Positions 20,489-33,761 of a DNA stretch of 64,000 bases are shown one piece after another (positions within the stretch are counted from its first letter, which is position 1; each line of letters starts with the position of its first letter). Origin of the DNA: Chytriomyces cf. hyalinus JEL632 (taxonomy: Eukaryota > Chytridiomycota > Chytridiomycetes > Chytridiales > Chytriomycetaceae); the NCBI GenBank assembly GCA_025435555.1, contig JAIWWG010000049.1, positions 186,001 to 250,000 of the forward strand, written 5' to 3'. The notes under the pieces are model-generated. The model did no database searches. It was not told the origin of the DNA and worked only from the letters and a program-made list of their open reading frames with translations. Position numbers and translations under genes: made by a program.

Positions 20489-22839
20489 TCAGCAGGTTTG
20501 GTTGCAGATACTGGCCACTTCACCGACACAAATGCTGTCCCAGGAGGTAGTGCAGCAGTACGAGTCGGCAGCGCAAATCTTGGCAACACACGAGTCACAT
20601 GTGGAGCTGAGTTTTCCCCCAGAAGTGCAAATACTGTGAGCGCAGGTGGAAGTATCGCCGGTTGTGACAGCGGAAGAGGTGGGCTGCGCGGTAGGAGCTG
20701 CAGTAGTAGCAACAGCGGTAGTGGTGGATGGAGCGGTACCGCCACATTCCACGGGAGTATCGGCATTGTTTGTGTATGGACTGCCCTTTGCGTTCATTCC
20801 GAGCCCTCTCTTTGCAAACCCAGTCCAAATGGCGCAGTTGTACTTTCCACCAAACATGGTCTTGTCGGCGGCAATGATGGCGTCTCTTGCCTGGATGAAG
20901 GTGGGACTGCAAGGCTGGTTCTTCATTCCTTGGATGACCACACTGGCAAAGTCGGCATTTCCCTTTCCGGAATCCTTTCCGGTGGTCAGATCAGCGGGGT
21001 TCAACCAGCCGGACACGTCCACCATGTTCCAGAGAACCTCATACAGCATAGTGCACCAGATTTCACCGACATTGTGGACTTCGCTTGTGGTCTTCAGCTC
21101 CGAGTACTTGTGTGGGTTGGTGGTCAGACTGGTGGAGTAAGGGTATGCACGAATACCCTTGTCTCCGCCAAGAACGTATCGTCCCATGTCAATGTTGGTG
21201 TCGCGAGTTGCCGTGGCCGGGAGAGTCAAAACCACAGCCCACTAATTTAAGAAATGTAAAGCCAGTGAGACACACTGAGAAAAGCTATCGACAACAGATC
21301 CACTTACCAAATCAGACCATCCTTCACCCATTCCTCCAGATTGACTGCTGGACAGACAGTTGGGGTTGCTACCTCCACCAGTCAATCGGTTTGAAAGACC
21401 ATGTCCCATTTCATGGTACACAATACCGTTGTCATAGGCTCCGTCACGCGTTGGCTTTGTGACATCAAAGACGTACATGCGCATGCGACCACTAGTTCCA
21501 TCAGCTGGAGTCAGGAAATTAGCGTTGTTCCTGGACGTGGAGTCCGTGTTGTATCTGTCCTGGCAAGTGGCAAGGACACCATCTCCTTCTTTACCACCTT
21601 TGCCCAAGTTGTCAAACTGGAAATTTGCCGCGTTTTCGGTAAATCCATAGTTGTAGAAAAAGTCGTGGATGATATTGGAGGCGACGAACATGTTGGTGAC
21701 AGCACCATTGATGTTGGTGGGGTTCATAGCATCCTTGGTGTTGTCAACTTGGTAGTCAAACGTCAAGGAGTCGCTGGATGGTCTGGAGAGAGCCAGCACT
21801 TGAGCGTTGGTTTGACTGCTGCCGCCGTTGGGGTTGGAGGCAGCAGCGACATTGTTTCCAGAGAGATCATTTCTTTCAGCTCCTTTGACCACATGCCAGC
21901 CGTTCGGGGAAGCATCCAGGTTCCACGGGTTCTTGAGTGTTGTAACCTGGTTGTCAAATGGCGCTTGGTTGTGTGGGTCGACAGCGAGGTACGACGCGTC
22001 GGAAAAGTCAGAGGACCAGTCGCTCACTCCGACAATCTCTCCTGTAGCGATCGACACAAACGCGTTCAACCTGTTGTAAGCAAATGAAGGAATGTCAGAA
22101 CGCTGTGGAACTTGAGCTACAATGGCCAACTCACCAGGTGTAACCAAGATCAACACTCAGGTCCCAGCATGGAATCAAAGTGCTTCCCTTCTGGTAAATC
22201 TTCTTGGACGCTTGGATGTCTTGGTTGGCAAATGGCGCACCAGAAACAACATACTTGGCACCATCCTGCTTCACCGTCAGTCGGTCAGCAGTCGCAAGTC
22301 CCTTGGACTGCGCAAACTTGAGCACGGCAACATCCACAGAGATTCCAGCGGACTTGGCAGACGCAGCAAAAGAAGAAGTGGTGGTCGTTGGAACAAAGCT
22401 GGAGTAGACAGAGTATGGCTTTCCATCTGGGGTCAAGTTGACGTTGGCAACTCCGTTTGTGACTTCAATGCCATCAACGAGTTGAACAAAGTGGACGTGG
22501 TGGGTTCCGCCGTTGGTGGAAGTGTGGCTGCAGGATGCGGATTAAACATGTGTTTGGAAACGAGATTTCAATCACAAAGAATCAAACTCACGCGAACGAG
22601 ACTTTGATTTGATCCGTGCTGATCTTCAAGCTGGCAGCAAGCGCATCACGAGCAGCGGCAGAAATGGCATCAATGTTGGATCCATCACGCACAGAGATTG
22701 TTGGGAAGTTGATGCTCAAGTCAATTGGAACGGCCTCTGGCTGGTGGAATCCAGGGAGCTTGACCTCGTCTCTTGCAAAGAGAGGGATGGCGTTGGCGCA
22801 GACGGCCAAGAGACCAAGGAAGAAGGCTGGGTTGTGCAT
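20489..22839 (-). CDS. Secreted M36 fungalysin, copy B, with an extra intron
   Basis: Exons 22592-22839, 22135-22527, 21308-22070, 20489-21241 give 718 residues. Signal peptide, FTP propeptide, zinc site YHEMGHGLSNRL and GMGEGWSD, Thr-rich linker and the ten-Cys C-terminal domain are all present. Exons 1-2 and the start of exon 3 are almost identical to copies A and C. From about 21958 leftwards the DNA diverges, with many substitutions and a different, shorter linker. A 66-nt intron (21242-21307, GTAAGT...TTAG, phase 0 between the Leu and Trp codons after GEGWSD) is absent from A and C. Secreted proteolysis as for copy A; the product should be active. Confidence 0.94.
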
Positions 22840-22890
22840 AGAAGGGTTTGGTGGGTTGGAGCGATACTTTGGGATCTCGAACACATCGTT

Positions 22891-22950
22891 TACTTTATAT
22901 GCCAATGGGTGGCGAATAGTGGTCATGTGTCAGTCAGTTGACTTGATTGA
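22891..22950 (-). promoter_or_regulatory. Fungalysin B promoter block
   Basis: On the minus strand CAAGTCAACTGACTGACACA, CATGACC, CGCCACCC and CATATAAAG occur in the same order as upstream of copy A. Confidence 0.65.
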
Positions 22951-23960
22951 AGCAGCAGTTTCACTTCTGAGTGATTTTACAGCCAGTTGGAGGGCAATAG
23001 TTAGCCAACTGCAGCGGCGGTACAGGGTATGAATTACCGCTCATTATCACGAAAGGAACTGCGATGTACGCCAGACTGTGTGAAAGGAAACGGACAATTT
23101 TTTATTGATGAAAAGCGAAAGTTTTCCCATTCTTTGAACCAAACCATATTCTCGCACGAGTCGGCGATATAACTATATTCGCCACGCCCAACTACAAGAA
23201 CGCCGCGTGGAATCAGGTGAAATCAGACGTGTATTCACGGATTGAGTGGTTGGAGATGCCACAAATTGATGAAGAGATCAGTTTGGTGCAACGCCGATAG
23301 TCAGCCCAAATGCCGAAACAAGGACGCAAGAGGCATGTGAGAGAGATCGGTTTCTGCTCTCCCACCGCACTCCACAGATACAAACATGCATGTGCATTAA
23401 ACGCGTGCTGAAATAACCCACTCTTTTCAAGAAGCAGTTTAGAAAAATGCAACGCCTTTGTGTCACACAAGATGATCTCGTTTGGCCCCACATGCTTCCA
23501 AATTTTCACGCCAATTCGCGCCACTTATTCGAGATATCGATTGATTTAAGGCGAATACAATGCCCGTTTGAAACGCTTAAAAAATTATAATTGTTCAGCA
23601 ATGTGGTCATGGAACTTCGCACAATCTGTTTTCTGATTCATCTTACTTCGAGTCGTATCTTAAAAGCCGTTCTCCCGGTCTTATTTCTTCGACACCTGCC
23701 CTTCTTTACCAAAGCACCGTTTAAACTTTTAGATAGTCCATTCATCAAATTTGGTCCCTGGAAAAGCACTCCTGACTTTCCCGATGTTGCCGCTTTTTCC
23801 ACTCAACCCGCAATCCAGAGGAGCTGAAAGAGACAAGCCTTCAAATACACATACCAAAGGCTGGCAAGACAACGATCACCTCCCAGTCCGGCTGCTCCTT
23901 TTGGGCGAGGTGAACACCTTTGTACAAAAGCAAAACGCGTCAAGACAATCGTCATTTTAT
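22951..23960. other. Spacer between fungalysin B and C
   Basis: About 1 kb with only short overlapping open frames and no recognisable gene, RNA or repeat. The right edge (from about 23960) enters the 3' UTR of copy C, with the AAGATGTAAAGAATAAA motif on the minus strand. Confidence 0.5.
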
Positions 23961-24102
23961 TCTTTACATCTTCATAAGTCTTATACTCTTTTTGTAGCCA
24001 ACTGCTCAGTCTTGGGGGAAAAGGGGAGGGAAAAACACATGTCCAAAAAACATTTGGTAGAGCGGGAAAGTGTCAAACAGTCCCCTCTAGAAAAACGGAG
24101 AA

Positions 24103-26423
24103 TCAACAGGTTTGGTTACAGATACTGGCAACTTCACCAACACAGATGCTGTCCCAGGAAGTGCTGCAGCAGTATGAGTCGGCAGCGCAAATCTTGGCAA
24201 CACATGTGTTACAGGTGGAGGTGAGCTTCACTCCAGACGTGCAGATGCTGTGCGCGCAGGTGGAAGCGGCAGTGGTGGTCTTGGTCGTTGCAACCGCAGT
24301 GGTGGAGGCCTTAGTGGTTGGGGCCACGGTGGAGGTTGGTGCCACAGTGGAGGTCGCGGGTGCCTTGGAGGTGGTAGTAGCAACGGTACCACTGCATGCA
24401 GCAGGGATGTCAGCGTTGTTTGTGTATGGGCTTCCCGCAGCGTTGACTCCCAATCCTCTCTTGGCGAATCCTTTCCAGATGGCGCAGTTGTACTTTCCAC
24501 CAAACATGGTCTTATCGGCGGCAAGGATGGCGTCTCTTGCCTGGATGAAGGTGGGACTGCATGGCTGGTTCTTCATTCCTTGGATCACAACACTGGCAAA
24601 GTCGGCATTTCCCTTTCCGGAGTCCTTTCCGGTGGTCAGATCGGCGGGGTTCAACCATCCTGAAACATCCACCATGTTCCAGAGGACCTCGTAGAGCATG
24701 GTGCACCAGATTTCACCCACATCGTGCACCTCACTGGTGCTCTTGAGCTCAGCGTACTTGTGTGGGTTGGTGGTCAAACTGGTGGAGTAAGGGTAAGTGC
24801 GGATACCCTTGTCTCCTCCAAGGACGTATCGTCCCATGTCAATGTCGGTGTTGCGCGTTGCCGTGGCCGGTGCAGTCAATAGAACAGCCCACAAGTCAGA
24901 CCATCCTTCACCCATTCCTCCAGATTGACTGCTGGACAGACAGTTGGGGTTGCTACCTCCACCAGTCAATCGGTTCGAGAGACCGTGACCCATTTCATGG
25001 TACACAATACCGTTGTCGTACGCACCGTCACGCGTTGGGTTGGTGATGTCAAAGACATACATGCGCATGCGACCACTGGTTCCATCAGCTGGGGTCAAGA
25101 AGTTGGCATTGTTTCTTGACGAGGTGTCAGTGTTGTATCTGTCCTGGCAAGTCGCAATGACACCGTCTCCTTCGAGACCACCCTTGCCCAAGTTGTCAAA
25201 CTGGAAGTTGGCCGCGTTTTCGGTGAATCCGTAGTTGTAGAAGAAGTCGTGGATGATATTGGAGGCGACGAACATGTTGGTGACAGCACCATTGATGTTG
25301 ACTGCGTTCATGGCATCCTTAGACTGGTCAAGCTGGTAGCTGAATGTCAACGAGCTGCTTGATGGTCGGGAAAGAGCCAACACTTGAGAATTGGTTTGAC
25401 TGCTGCCGCCGTTGGGGTTGGAAGCAGCGGCAACATTGTTTCCGTAAAGATCTTTTCTTTCAGTTCCCTTGATCACATGCCAGCCGTTGGGGGAAGCGTT
25501 CAAGTTCCATGGGTTCTTGAGGGTGACAAGCTGGGAGTTGGTTGGTGCCTGGTTGTGTGGGTCGACAGCGAGGTACGACGCGTCGGAAAAGTCAGAGGAC
25601 CAGTCGCTCACTCCGACAATCTCTCCTGTAGCGATCGACACAAACGCGTTCAACCTGTTGTAAGCAAATGAAGGAATGTCAGAACGCTGTGGAACTTGAG
25701 CTACAATGGTCAACTCACCAGGTGTAACCAAGATCAACACTCAGGTCCCAGCATGGAATCAAAGTGCTTCCCTTCTGGTAAATCTTCTTGGACGCTTGGA
25801 TGTCTTGGTTGGCAAATGGCGCACCAGAAACAACATACTTGGCACCATCCTGCTTCACCGTCAGTCGGTCAGCAGTCGCAAGTCCCTTGGACTGCGCAAA
25901 CTTGAGCACGGCAACATCCACAGAGATTCCAGCGGACTTGGCAGACGCAGCAAACGAAGAAGTGGTGGTCGTTGGAACAAAGCTGGAGTAGACAGAGTAT
26001 GGCTTTCCATCTGGGGTCAAGTTGACGTTGGCAACTCCGTTTGTGACTTCAATGCCATCAACGAGTTGAACAAAGTGGACGTGGTGGGTTCCGCCGTTGG
26101 TGGAAGTGTGGCTGCAGGATGCGGATTAAACATGTGTTTGGAAACGAGATTTCAATCACAAAGAATCAAACTCACGCGAACGAGACTTTGATTTGATCCG
26201 TGCTGATCTTCAAGCTGGCAGCAAGCGCATCACGAGCAGCGGCAGAAATGGCATCAATGTTGGATCCATCACGCACAGAGATTGTTGGGAAGTTGATGCT
26301 CAAGTCAATTGGAACGGCCTCGGGTTGGTGGAATCCGGGGAGCTTGACATCATCTCTCGCAAAGAGAGGGATGGCGTTGGCGCAGATGGCCAAGAGACCG
26401 AGGAAGAAGGCTGGGTTGTGCAT
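24103..26423 (-). CDS. Secreted M36 fungalysin, copy C (near-identical inverted twin of A)
   Basis: Exons 26176-26423, 25719-26111, 24103-25654 give a 730-residue product whose translation matches copy A throughout, including HEMGH, GEGWSD and the ten-Cys C-terminal domain. Both introns are identical to those of A, and at least one silent difference is seen in exon 1 (CGT here, CGC in A). Identity continues about 130 bp past the stop with few changes but stops at the ATG on the 5' side, where the flank shares only the promoter block with A. This pattern fits homogenisation by gene conversion. An assembly duplicate is unlikely given the different flanks. Confidence 0.95.
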
Positions 26424-26480
26424 AGAAAGGGGACTTGTTGGTGCTTAGAAGGGTGTGTGTTGGTTGTGGCCCATGGGTTG

Positions 26481-26535
26481 GTTTATATAGATGGGGGTGG
26501 AGGGTGGCGAAGATGGAGGTCATGCGTTGGTCAGA
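26481..26535 (-). promoter_or_regulatory. Fungalysin C promoter block
   Basis: On the minus strand CTGACCAACGCATGACCTCC, CATCTTCGCCACCC and CTATATAAACC, matching the block of copy A in order and spacing. Confidence 0.7.
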
Positions 26536-27289
26536 TGACGTTTCCAAGCCATCCGCTAAGTTGTGACTCTCACCAACCGACAGTCAATTATGCCCGTGAT
26601 ACACCATGATAACTTCGGTCTGCTTGCACGGATGGTGAACGGCACGGTGATCTTTACTGCGCCAAGAACGGCGACGCAAGTTTCAGACGAAGCAGTCGCA
26701 ATCTTTTTGTAAGCTTAGCGTGATTAAATGCAGAAATTGTCACTTCAATTTGCAAGGAATGGTAACACAAACCACTGCTGAGGGAGAACAACAAGACCCA
26801 AGCAACTGACTATTCGATGGAGTGGAGCATTGTCGTTTTTTTCAGCGGGATCTGTTTGTATCGACGGGATTTGGTGTTCGATGCTTGGTTTGCGCACGAG
26901 TCATGTGAGAGTCACAGACCGCGTGATGGTGTTGTGGCTGAGGAGATTCAGCAAATGCAGTCATGGGTCTGTGGGTGGCTGAGATGCTATGCAATAAAGA
27001 ATGAACCAAGCTTGGAGTCAAGTTGAAAATTGTGAATGCTGCTGGTGGCTTGGGTGAGTTGGCGGGTCGTGCCACAATGCGTCCCGCATGCACGTTCAAA
27101 AACAAATGCATCTCGGACAGGTATTCGTCCCATTTCAATGTGTCTGCGTTTTCTGCTTTTGGGTTTATTGTTCGCCTTCAAAGAAAATCGCGAACTCAGT
27201 CTGACAAGAAGTGAGTTTTTTCAGATAGATTTGTACGTTGAGTCGTATTGGTTCTTGTGTTGACGTGCCTGTTTGAGGAGAATGAGGAT
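26536..27289. other. Intergenic, no gene seen
   Basis: About 750 bp with short overlapping open frames on both strands (the longest about 98 codons), none with recognisable protein features. No repeats found. Confidence 0.45.
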
Positions 27290-27301
27290 CATGTCAGAAT
27301 T

Positions 27302-28259
27302 TTACCGTCGCATTTTTTGATCATGTCCCTCAAACATGCAAGACGCATCCAAAGGGTCTGAGAGGCACAGCCAAGGAACCAAAAAATTCATCTTTTTAAG
27401 AAAAAGGAAACTCACAGTCACAGCGGTATCCTCCAAATTCTCTGGATCCGCTCCAAGCTCCAAATGCAACCCATTGAACGGATAATCCCTTTCAGCCTGC
27501 CACAAATGCTGCTCAGGGTCCCACGCGCGAATACTAAACAAAATTGCGCCCAAAGATCCCAACAGGATCCCCATTGACTTCAAGTATGGCTTCACATCCG
27601 TTCCAGGTCCGTGACTCCACTGATTCATTTGCAGTTCCTGGTCAGCCACAATATCTCCATAGTTTCTTCGCCCTTGCTGATCCCAGTATTTGAATGGGTC
27701 TTTGAGTTCGGTGAATTGGTGCGTGATGCGTGGGTACGCGCCGATTGGGGCTTCGAGTGCGTTTTCAAAATCGGCGTAGTATGGGTCTGGGCCTGGTGGG
27801 CTGGGAACTCGTGGGTTTGTTGAGGCGAGGAGGCCGGATTGGTCGAGTTCTGGCCACTATCCGCAAAACTCTGTCAGTTCAAAAAATTGGAATAAAAAAA
27901 ACAACTCACGCACCTTTAATGGACCAATCATGGGGCCAATGCCCGTGTACGGAACCGCAGGTGGGGTGTAAATCGGGTGCGAAAAGATGTCTTCGCTGTC
28001 CTGCGTATCTTTGTGGGTCAGCGGCTGTGGTTTCACCTGCGAGTTGGTCCAAAGCTCAGAGGCAGAGGGTGGAGGAAGATCGGGTGCTGAGCGAGGACTG
28101 TTTGCGAACGGGTCGAAAGCTCTGAGGGAAGTCGCCGGATTAGCGAAAGTTGTGGCCGGCCCGACACTCTTCATATGAAATAGTTCAGCGACCATACCCA
28201 GTCTTTGTCGCCTTGAAGCGGGCCTGCATTTGAACCACTCGGCGTAGTCCTGCAATCAT
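27302..28259 (-). CDS. NDUFB8: NADH:ubiquinone oxidoreductase subunit NDUFB8 (ASHI)
   Basis: Exons 28198-28259, 27914-28121, 27416-27856 plus a short last exon. The N-terminus MIAGLRRVVQMQARFKATKT is an Arg-rich mitochondrial presequence. The body carries the family landmarks: a Pro-rich region, YPRI..., DPFKYWDQQGRRNYGD, one membrane segment (LKSMGILLGSLGAILFSI) and the C-terminal YPFNGLHLELGADPE motif. It is an accessory subunit of the complex I membrane arm in mitochondria. The last splice site is unclear (acceptor near 27349 or 27330), so the final 10-25 residues and the stop, between 27290 and 27302, are uncertain. Confidence 0.85.
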
Positions 28260-28470
28260 TTTCTGACGTCTTCTTTTTTTATAACCGACGGATTTAAACT
28301 CTGCATAAATATTATTAATATATTTATCAGGTTGAAAGCATCTCACATCTCACATGCCAAAGTTCAAAGTTTACGCGTTTGCATTTTTGTGGAAATATTC
28401 TTTTACTTCATAAAACAACAATTGGAATCTTCCCACTTCAGCAACAAACTCGCACCTGTCAAAACAAGGA

Positions 28471-30364
28471 TCACGGACCAACAACTTTCGCAGCATGACT
28501 AATCTCATTCTGCAAGGTGCGGATAAATTCACCCCGCTTCTGCGCAGCGCCAGGCTGTACGCTGTCAATTTTGTACTCTACAGTCAGTGGGAAGACTCCA
28601 TTCGTTCCAGTCAGCGTACTCAAACTCCGCGGGTTGCGCTCTGGATCAATGCGGATTTTGTAAAAGTCATCTGCACAATTTAAAAAAAGCTTCTCCGTCA
28701 GTCATTGAAACACGGCTCGTAAAAGCAAAACACTCAACTGCCGGTATCTTCACAGTCAACAATGTCCAGCAAGTCGATCCATCTCAGAAACCTGAATTGC
28801 TTCGCAGTGCTATCCGCAGATCCACCAGAACCTCCCGGCCGATTTCCCAACAGAGAACCCACTCCCATCGTCCTTTTCCCTTCATACACCACCACCATGA
28901 TCAAATCACTACACAGAAACAAGCGATACCGGACGCTTCGGCTGTCCACTGCATCAATGTTGAGCAAACAACGACGCTTTTCTGTAATTAGGTTCGGCGG
29001 GCAATTGAGCGTCTGCTGGAACGCTTGAAACAGTTGATGAGCGTGTTGGATTCCCTCCATTTTTTGATTGACGGCCAGAGCAATACTCGACACGGTTTCG
29101 ATCGCTTGCTTAATGAGTGGTTTATCAGGGTGGTTATCGGGAGTTCGCTTTTCGAGTTCTGAAGGTGTGCGCAGTGTGTGAGCACAGCCACAAAAAATGG
29201 AATCGAAACTTGAAAAAAAAAAATTAGCAACCTCGTAACAGCAGTGGATATCTCGTCATTCTCTGCATCGGTCGCAGGAGCAGCTCTTTCAAATCCGTAA
29301 ACTTGGTTTCACGCGACTTTGTACATTGGATCAAAAAGTCTTTGAATTTGGGAAATTTCTCCTGCTGATCTTCGATTGTTTTATCTGCCGTTTGGCGGTT
29401 GTTGATGTATTGAATGTAGTTTGAGTGGATGGAATCTTTCTGTAGATTGGAAGAAACGGGAGCAAACGTGAGCATCCCGAGAGAGCTTGTTCAAAAAGTT
29501 CAAAAATTTTACGTGTTCAAGAAAAATGTGAGCGATGGTTGAATCTGAGGCGGACCAGTTGTCGATGGAGCATATTTCTTCGAGCTGGGTCAGAATGAGT
29601 TGATGCAGCTGGAACAGGTTCTCTGTGTCGTAATATAATTCGTGAGTTCGTGTTCAGTTTGTTGAACAGGGACGGCATCCCCCACAACTGAATGGCTCAC
29701 CCATTCCGTCAAAGATTTGTTTGATGGAAAACGAACTAAGGATTTCCATCTCGACCAACTTCTTTTGAATCACCTGTGTACAAATATATAATGTTGCTAA
29801 GCTTCACGATGCCCGCCACAAGAAAAAAAAAAAAACGTCAATAGTAAACGTACATTCTTGACGATATTCAGTTCGTGGAAATAGGTCTGCTCCGTTGTGA
29901 GAATCTCAAACACAATATATCCACGCTTGGAGCCTTCGCCGGACGGATCGTGGATGATGACGTTTTCTAATGTTTGCGGACCGGTCTATCCACAGTATGC
30001 GCGCAATCAGCGGCCGTTTCGATGAACTGGTTGAGGAAGGTAGGGGACTCACTGATCCTGGGTCGATGGCTGAGATCCAGGAGATTGGTGTTGAGGTCCA
30101 GTCCCAGGCGTCCTTTAAACAAAACAAGTTAGCTTCGATGGATCATATTGATGTGATCAGGCAGAGGGAGTAACCTCGGGAATGGTTCCAGCAATGGCGT
30201 CAATCAGATGTGGGGTGAGCAGCACCATCGCATCAGCCGAGTAGAGCGGCGAACGCAGCAGAGGCGGGTCTGTAACAGTGTTAACGAGAGACAGAAGGAA
30301 GAAGAAACAGAAGATGCGCACCCATCAGTTCATCAGGCAGCGACGCAATGTTGATGTCGCCCAT
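28471..30364 (-). CDS. Rho guanine-nucleotide exchange factor (DH-PH)
   Basis: Starts MGDINIASLPDELMDPPLL at 30364; eight or more exons with canonical junctions. The short N-terminus leads into a Dbl-homology domain: RGYIVFEILTTEQTYFHEL (CR1), KFPKFKDFLIQC, and the CR3 signature LLLRPMQRMTRYPLLL. A PH domain follows (EKRRCLLNIDAVDSRSVRYR, LFLCSDLIMVVVYEGKR) with a Gly/Ser-rich loop, ending ISHAAKVVGP at 28471. It would load GTP on a Rho-family GTPase to control actin and polarity. Small for its class (about 450-500 residues) with no extra domains. Its start lies only 75 bp from that of the PP2A gene. Confidence 0.85.
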
Positions 30365-30439
30365 GTTTTGCGAATGATAAATAGCGCCATTTTATAAACA
30401 CTTAAATTGTCTCAGGCCGTAAAATATAAACACAATAAA
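30365..30439. promoter_or_regulatory. Divergent promoter (RhoGEF / PP2A catalytic subunit)
   Basis: 75 bp between two start codons, containing AAAATATAAACACAATAAA close to the PP2A ATG. Confidence 0.45.
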
Positions 30440-31735
<1,296 letters not shown>

Positions 31736-32616
31736 ACGATTATCTGCAGGCTTTTTCTCTCATGGGGGTTGGAGTATCCAGCTTTCTATTTCCTGCATCC
31801 ATTAAAAATTCAGCGAAAAGAAGGGGGATCTTGAATTGTTTTTTGAAGTGTTTTTCATTTCTTTTTTGTTATAGTTGCCGATGGATGAGCGTGTTAAGAT
31901 GATTTGTTGTAATACCATTATTTACGTCGTACGTTGAACTGACGCTTATCGCAAATGCCGTACGTGGTTGTGTGTCTGATTCAAGAACGCCGCGCGTGAT
32001 CCAAGCGGCTGAGCAATATTTTATGGTTTGTTTATGTGGGGGGACCCTTGTGGGTCTTTCAAAGGGGATCGCATTCACACAAGAAAAAAAGGAAGAAAAC
32101 CCCCCAGCGTCACATACACACACAACACATTGTTTTTTAAAAAAGAAGTCATTTCCCACACACGCGGGCCTCACGCAAGCATTCATCTTCAAAACAATAG
32201 CCTCGCTCTAGCAACTCCTCTCCTTCATAAAAGAGTCGCCCAGTTCCTCGCTTTCCAAGCAACATAAATCATATGACCATCGTGACTGTGACCAACTGTC
32301 TGCGCGTTGGGTCCGAATGCGTGCAAGATCTTGGGGACTTGTTTAAGCAGGTTTGGCGTTTTGGCGTTGATCGTGATCTGTTTACTCAAGTTCACACAAC
32401 ATCCCCAACTTATGATAGGCAAAAGATCTCCCTGGATTCGTACGCATCAACTTTAGCGCTGCAGACAAAAATTCGAGCACGATTCAATTCAAAAGGTAAA
32501 CAACAAATCACATCGATCTCCTTCAACACACACTTGTGAATTTAACCGATACAAATAATACCTGACCACAACAACAACATAGCGCACACGACGCCGCACT
32601 TGCCCTCGTCACTTCC
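31736..32616. other. Intergenic, no gene seen
   Basis: About 880 bp between PP2A and the RRM gene. Open frames at about 31970-32270 and 32273-32539 have no recognisable domain and overlap antisense frames. They could hold 5' exons of the RRM gene, but no splice path supports this. Confidence 0.4.
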
Positions 32617-33649
32617 ATGACAGACATCCGCGACGTCTCGTTCCACAGTGTACCCGCCAACAAGAGTGAAGCGAATCCGCCGCCCTTGCGCCAAACTGCG
32701 AAGCCATCTCAAGTGCTGTATGTGCGCATGATGAAGGGCATGACTCCAGATGGCTTGCGCAAGATTGTCGAGTCCTTGGACGGCTTCACTCAGTTTCAGG
32801 TACTTGTTTACCATGCATTATTTTGTTTCTTTTGACAAATTCCAGTGACTGACAAACTACACAACACAAAAAAGCACGCAAAAACATTTGGTAAAATCTA
32901 TTTCGTGTCCGAGAAACACGCAGCAAACGCGTCTCAGCGGCTTTGGACCGAGACCAACATTTACGCGTTTTTCCATCACATGAAGAGCGATATGGATGCG
33001 GACTCTTCGGGTCCTGGTGTCCCGGGATTGGGACAGGATGCAGGATCGACCACTGTGCATGTTCAGTCGCTGGACCGTGACTTTTCTGGGCTGTATAAAC
33101 TGTTTTTGGAGCTGCCGGGAGGCTCGCGAATTGGTAGCAAACTGACATTGAGAAACAATCCCACTGACTTCAATCAACTGACCTCTATCTACTACAGGAT
33201 ACCACAAAAACTACATTTTCCTTTGCTTCGACACACACAAGTCTGCCAAAACGGCCGTGTCGCACATCAACACAACCACATACATGAAGGCACGCACCGT
33301 CGAGTTTGACTACTCTCCCCACTTTACTCCAGGCTCGCTTGGGATCCCAGGGAAAACTGTTCGCATGAATTTCATTACTGTTTTGTGAGTTCTTTTTTCT
33401 ATATTCGGTTTGCCACTATCATGAACTCTGAAACCATTTTGGATGCAAACCCCCAGCCCAAAGGAAAGCGAGATCCACCAAGTGTTTGCAACGTATGCAG
33501 GCTTCGAACGGCTCCATTACACTTCTAAAAAATGTTGGGCCACGTTCTCGAGTGTGACTGCGGCGACAGAGTGCTTGAAGCATTTCAACCAGTATACCAA
33601 CATCAAGGTTGTCTTTTGTAACAAGTTGTCAAGCGACGGGAGGCGTTAA
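32617..33649 (+). CDS. RNA-binding protein with three RRM-like domains
   Basis: Exons 32617-32799, 32875-33133, 33198-33384, 33457-33649 join in phase to about 273 residues. Three RRM-like segments are seen. The first has VLYVRMMKGMTPDGLRKIVE and, after the intron, FGKIYFVSEKHAANAS. The second is STTVHVQSLDRDFSGLYKLF with YHKNYIFLCFDTHKSAKTAV. The third is TVRMNFITVF with CWATFSSVTAATECLKHF. Each shows a beta-alpha-beta pattern with RNP-like strands, though aromatic RNP residues are partly lost. Function and partner RNA are unknown. It lies 112 bp upstream of the next gene on the same strand. Confidence 0.7.
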
Positions 33650-33761
33650 AAACGCGTGCGGCAAAGTGACAGTTTTGATATTTGCTTGGCTGTTTCTGAT
33701 TCTGCATTTTACGTATTTATCTTGGCTGTTGTTCAAAAAAACCTGTAAAATAAACAAACAC

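Noticed and set aside
20291-21250. 319-codon open frame on the + strand
   Set aside because: Antisense to fungalysin B; low-complexity Gly/Ser product is the mirror of its codon usage. Same reason for the + strand frames at 24146-24694 and 25384-25671.
24103-26423. Copy C as a simple assembly duplicate of copy A
   Set aside because: Orientation is opposite, both flanks differ, at least one silent site differs, and 3' UTRs carry several differences.
30114-30160. Reading DLNTNLLDLSHRPRI as part of the RhoGEF N-terminus
   Set aside because: This frame cannot be joined in phase to the DH exon, whereas the DAWDWTSTPI frame joins through a canonical 67-nt GTGAGT intron.
32273-32539. 88-codon frame upstream of the RRM gene
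   Set aside because: No splice path joins it to the RRM exons and an antisense frame of similar length exists.
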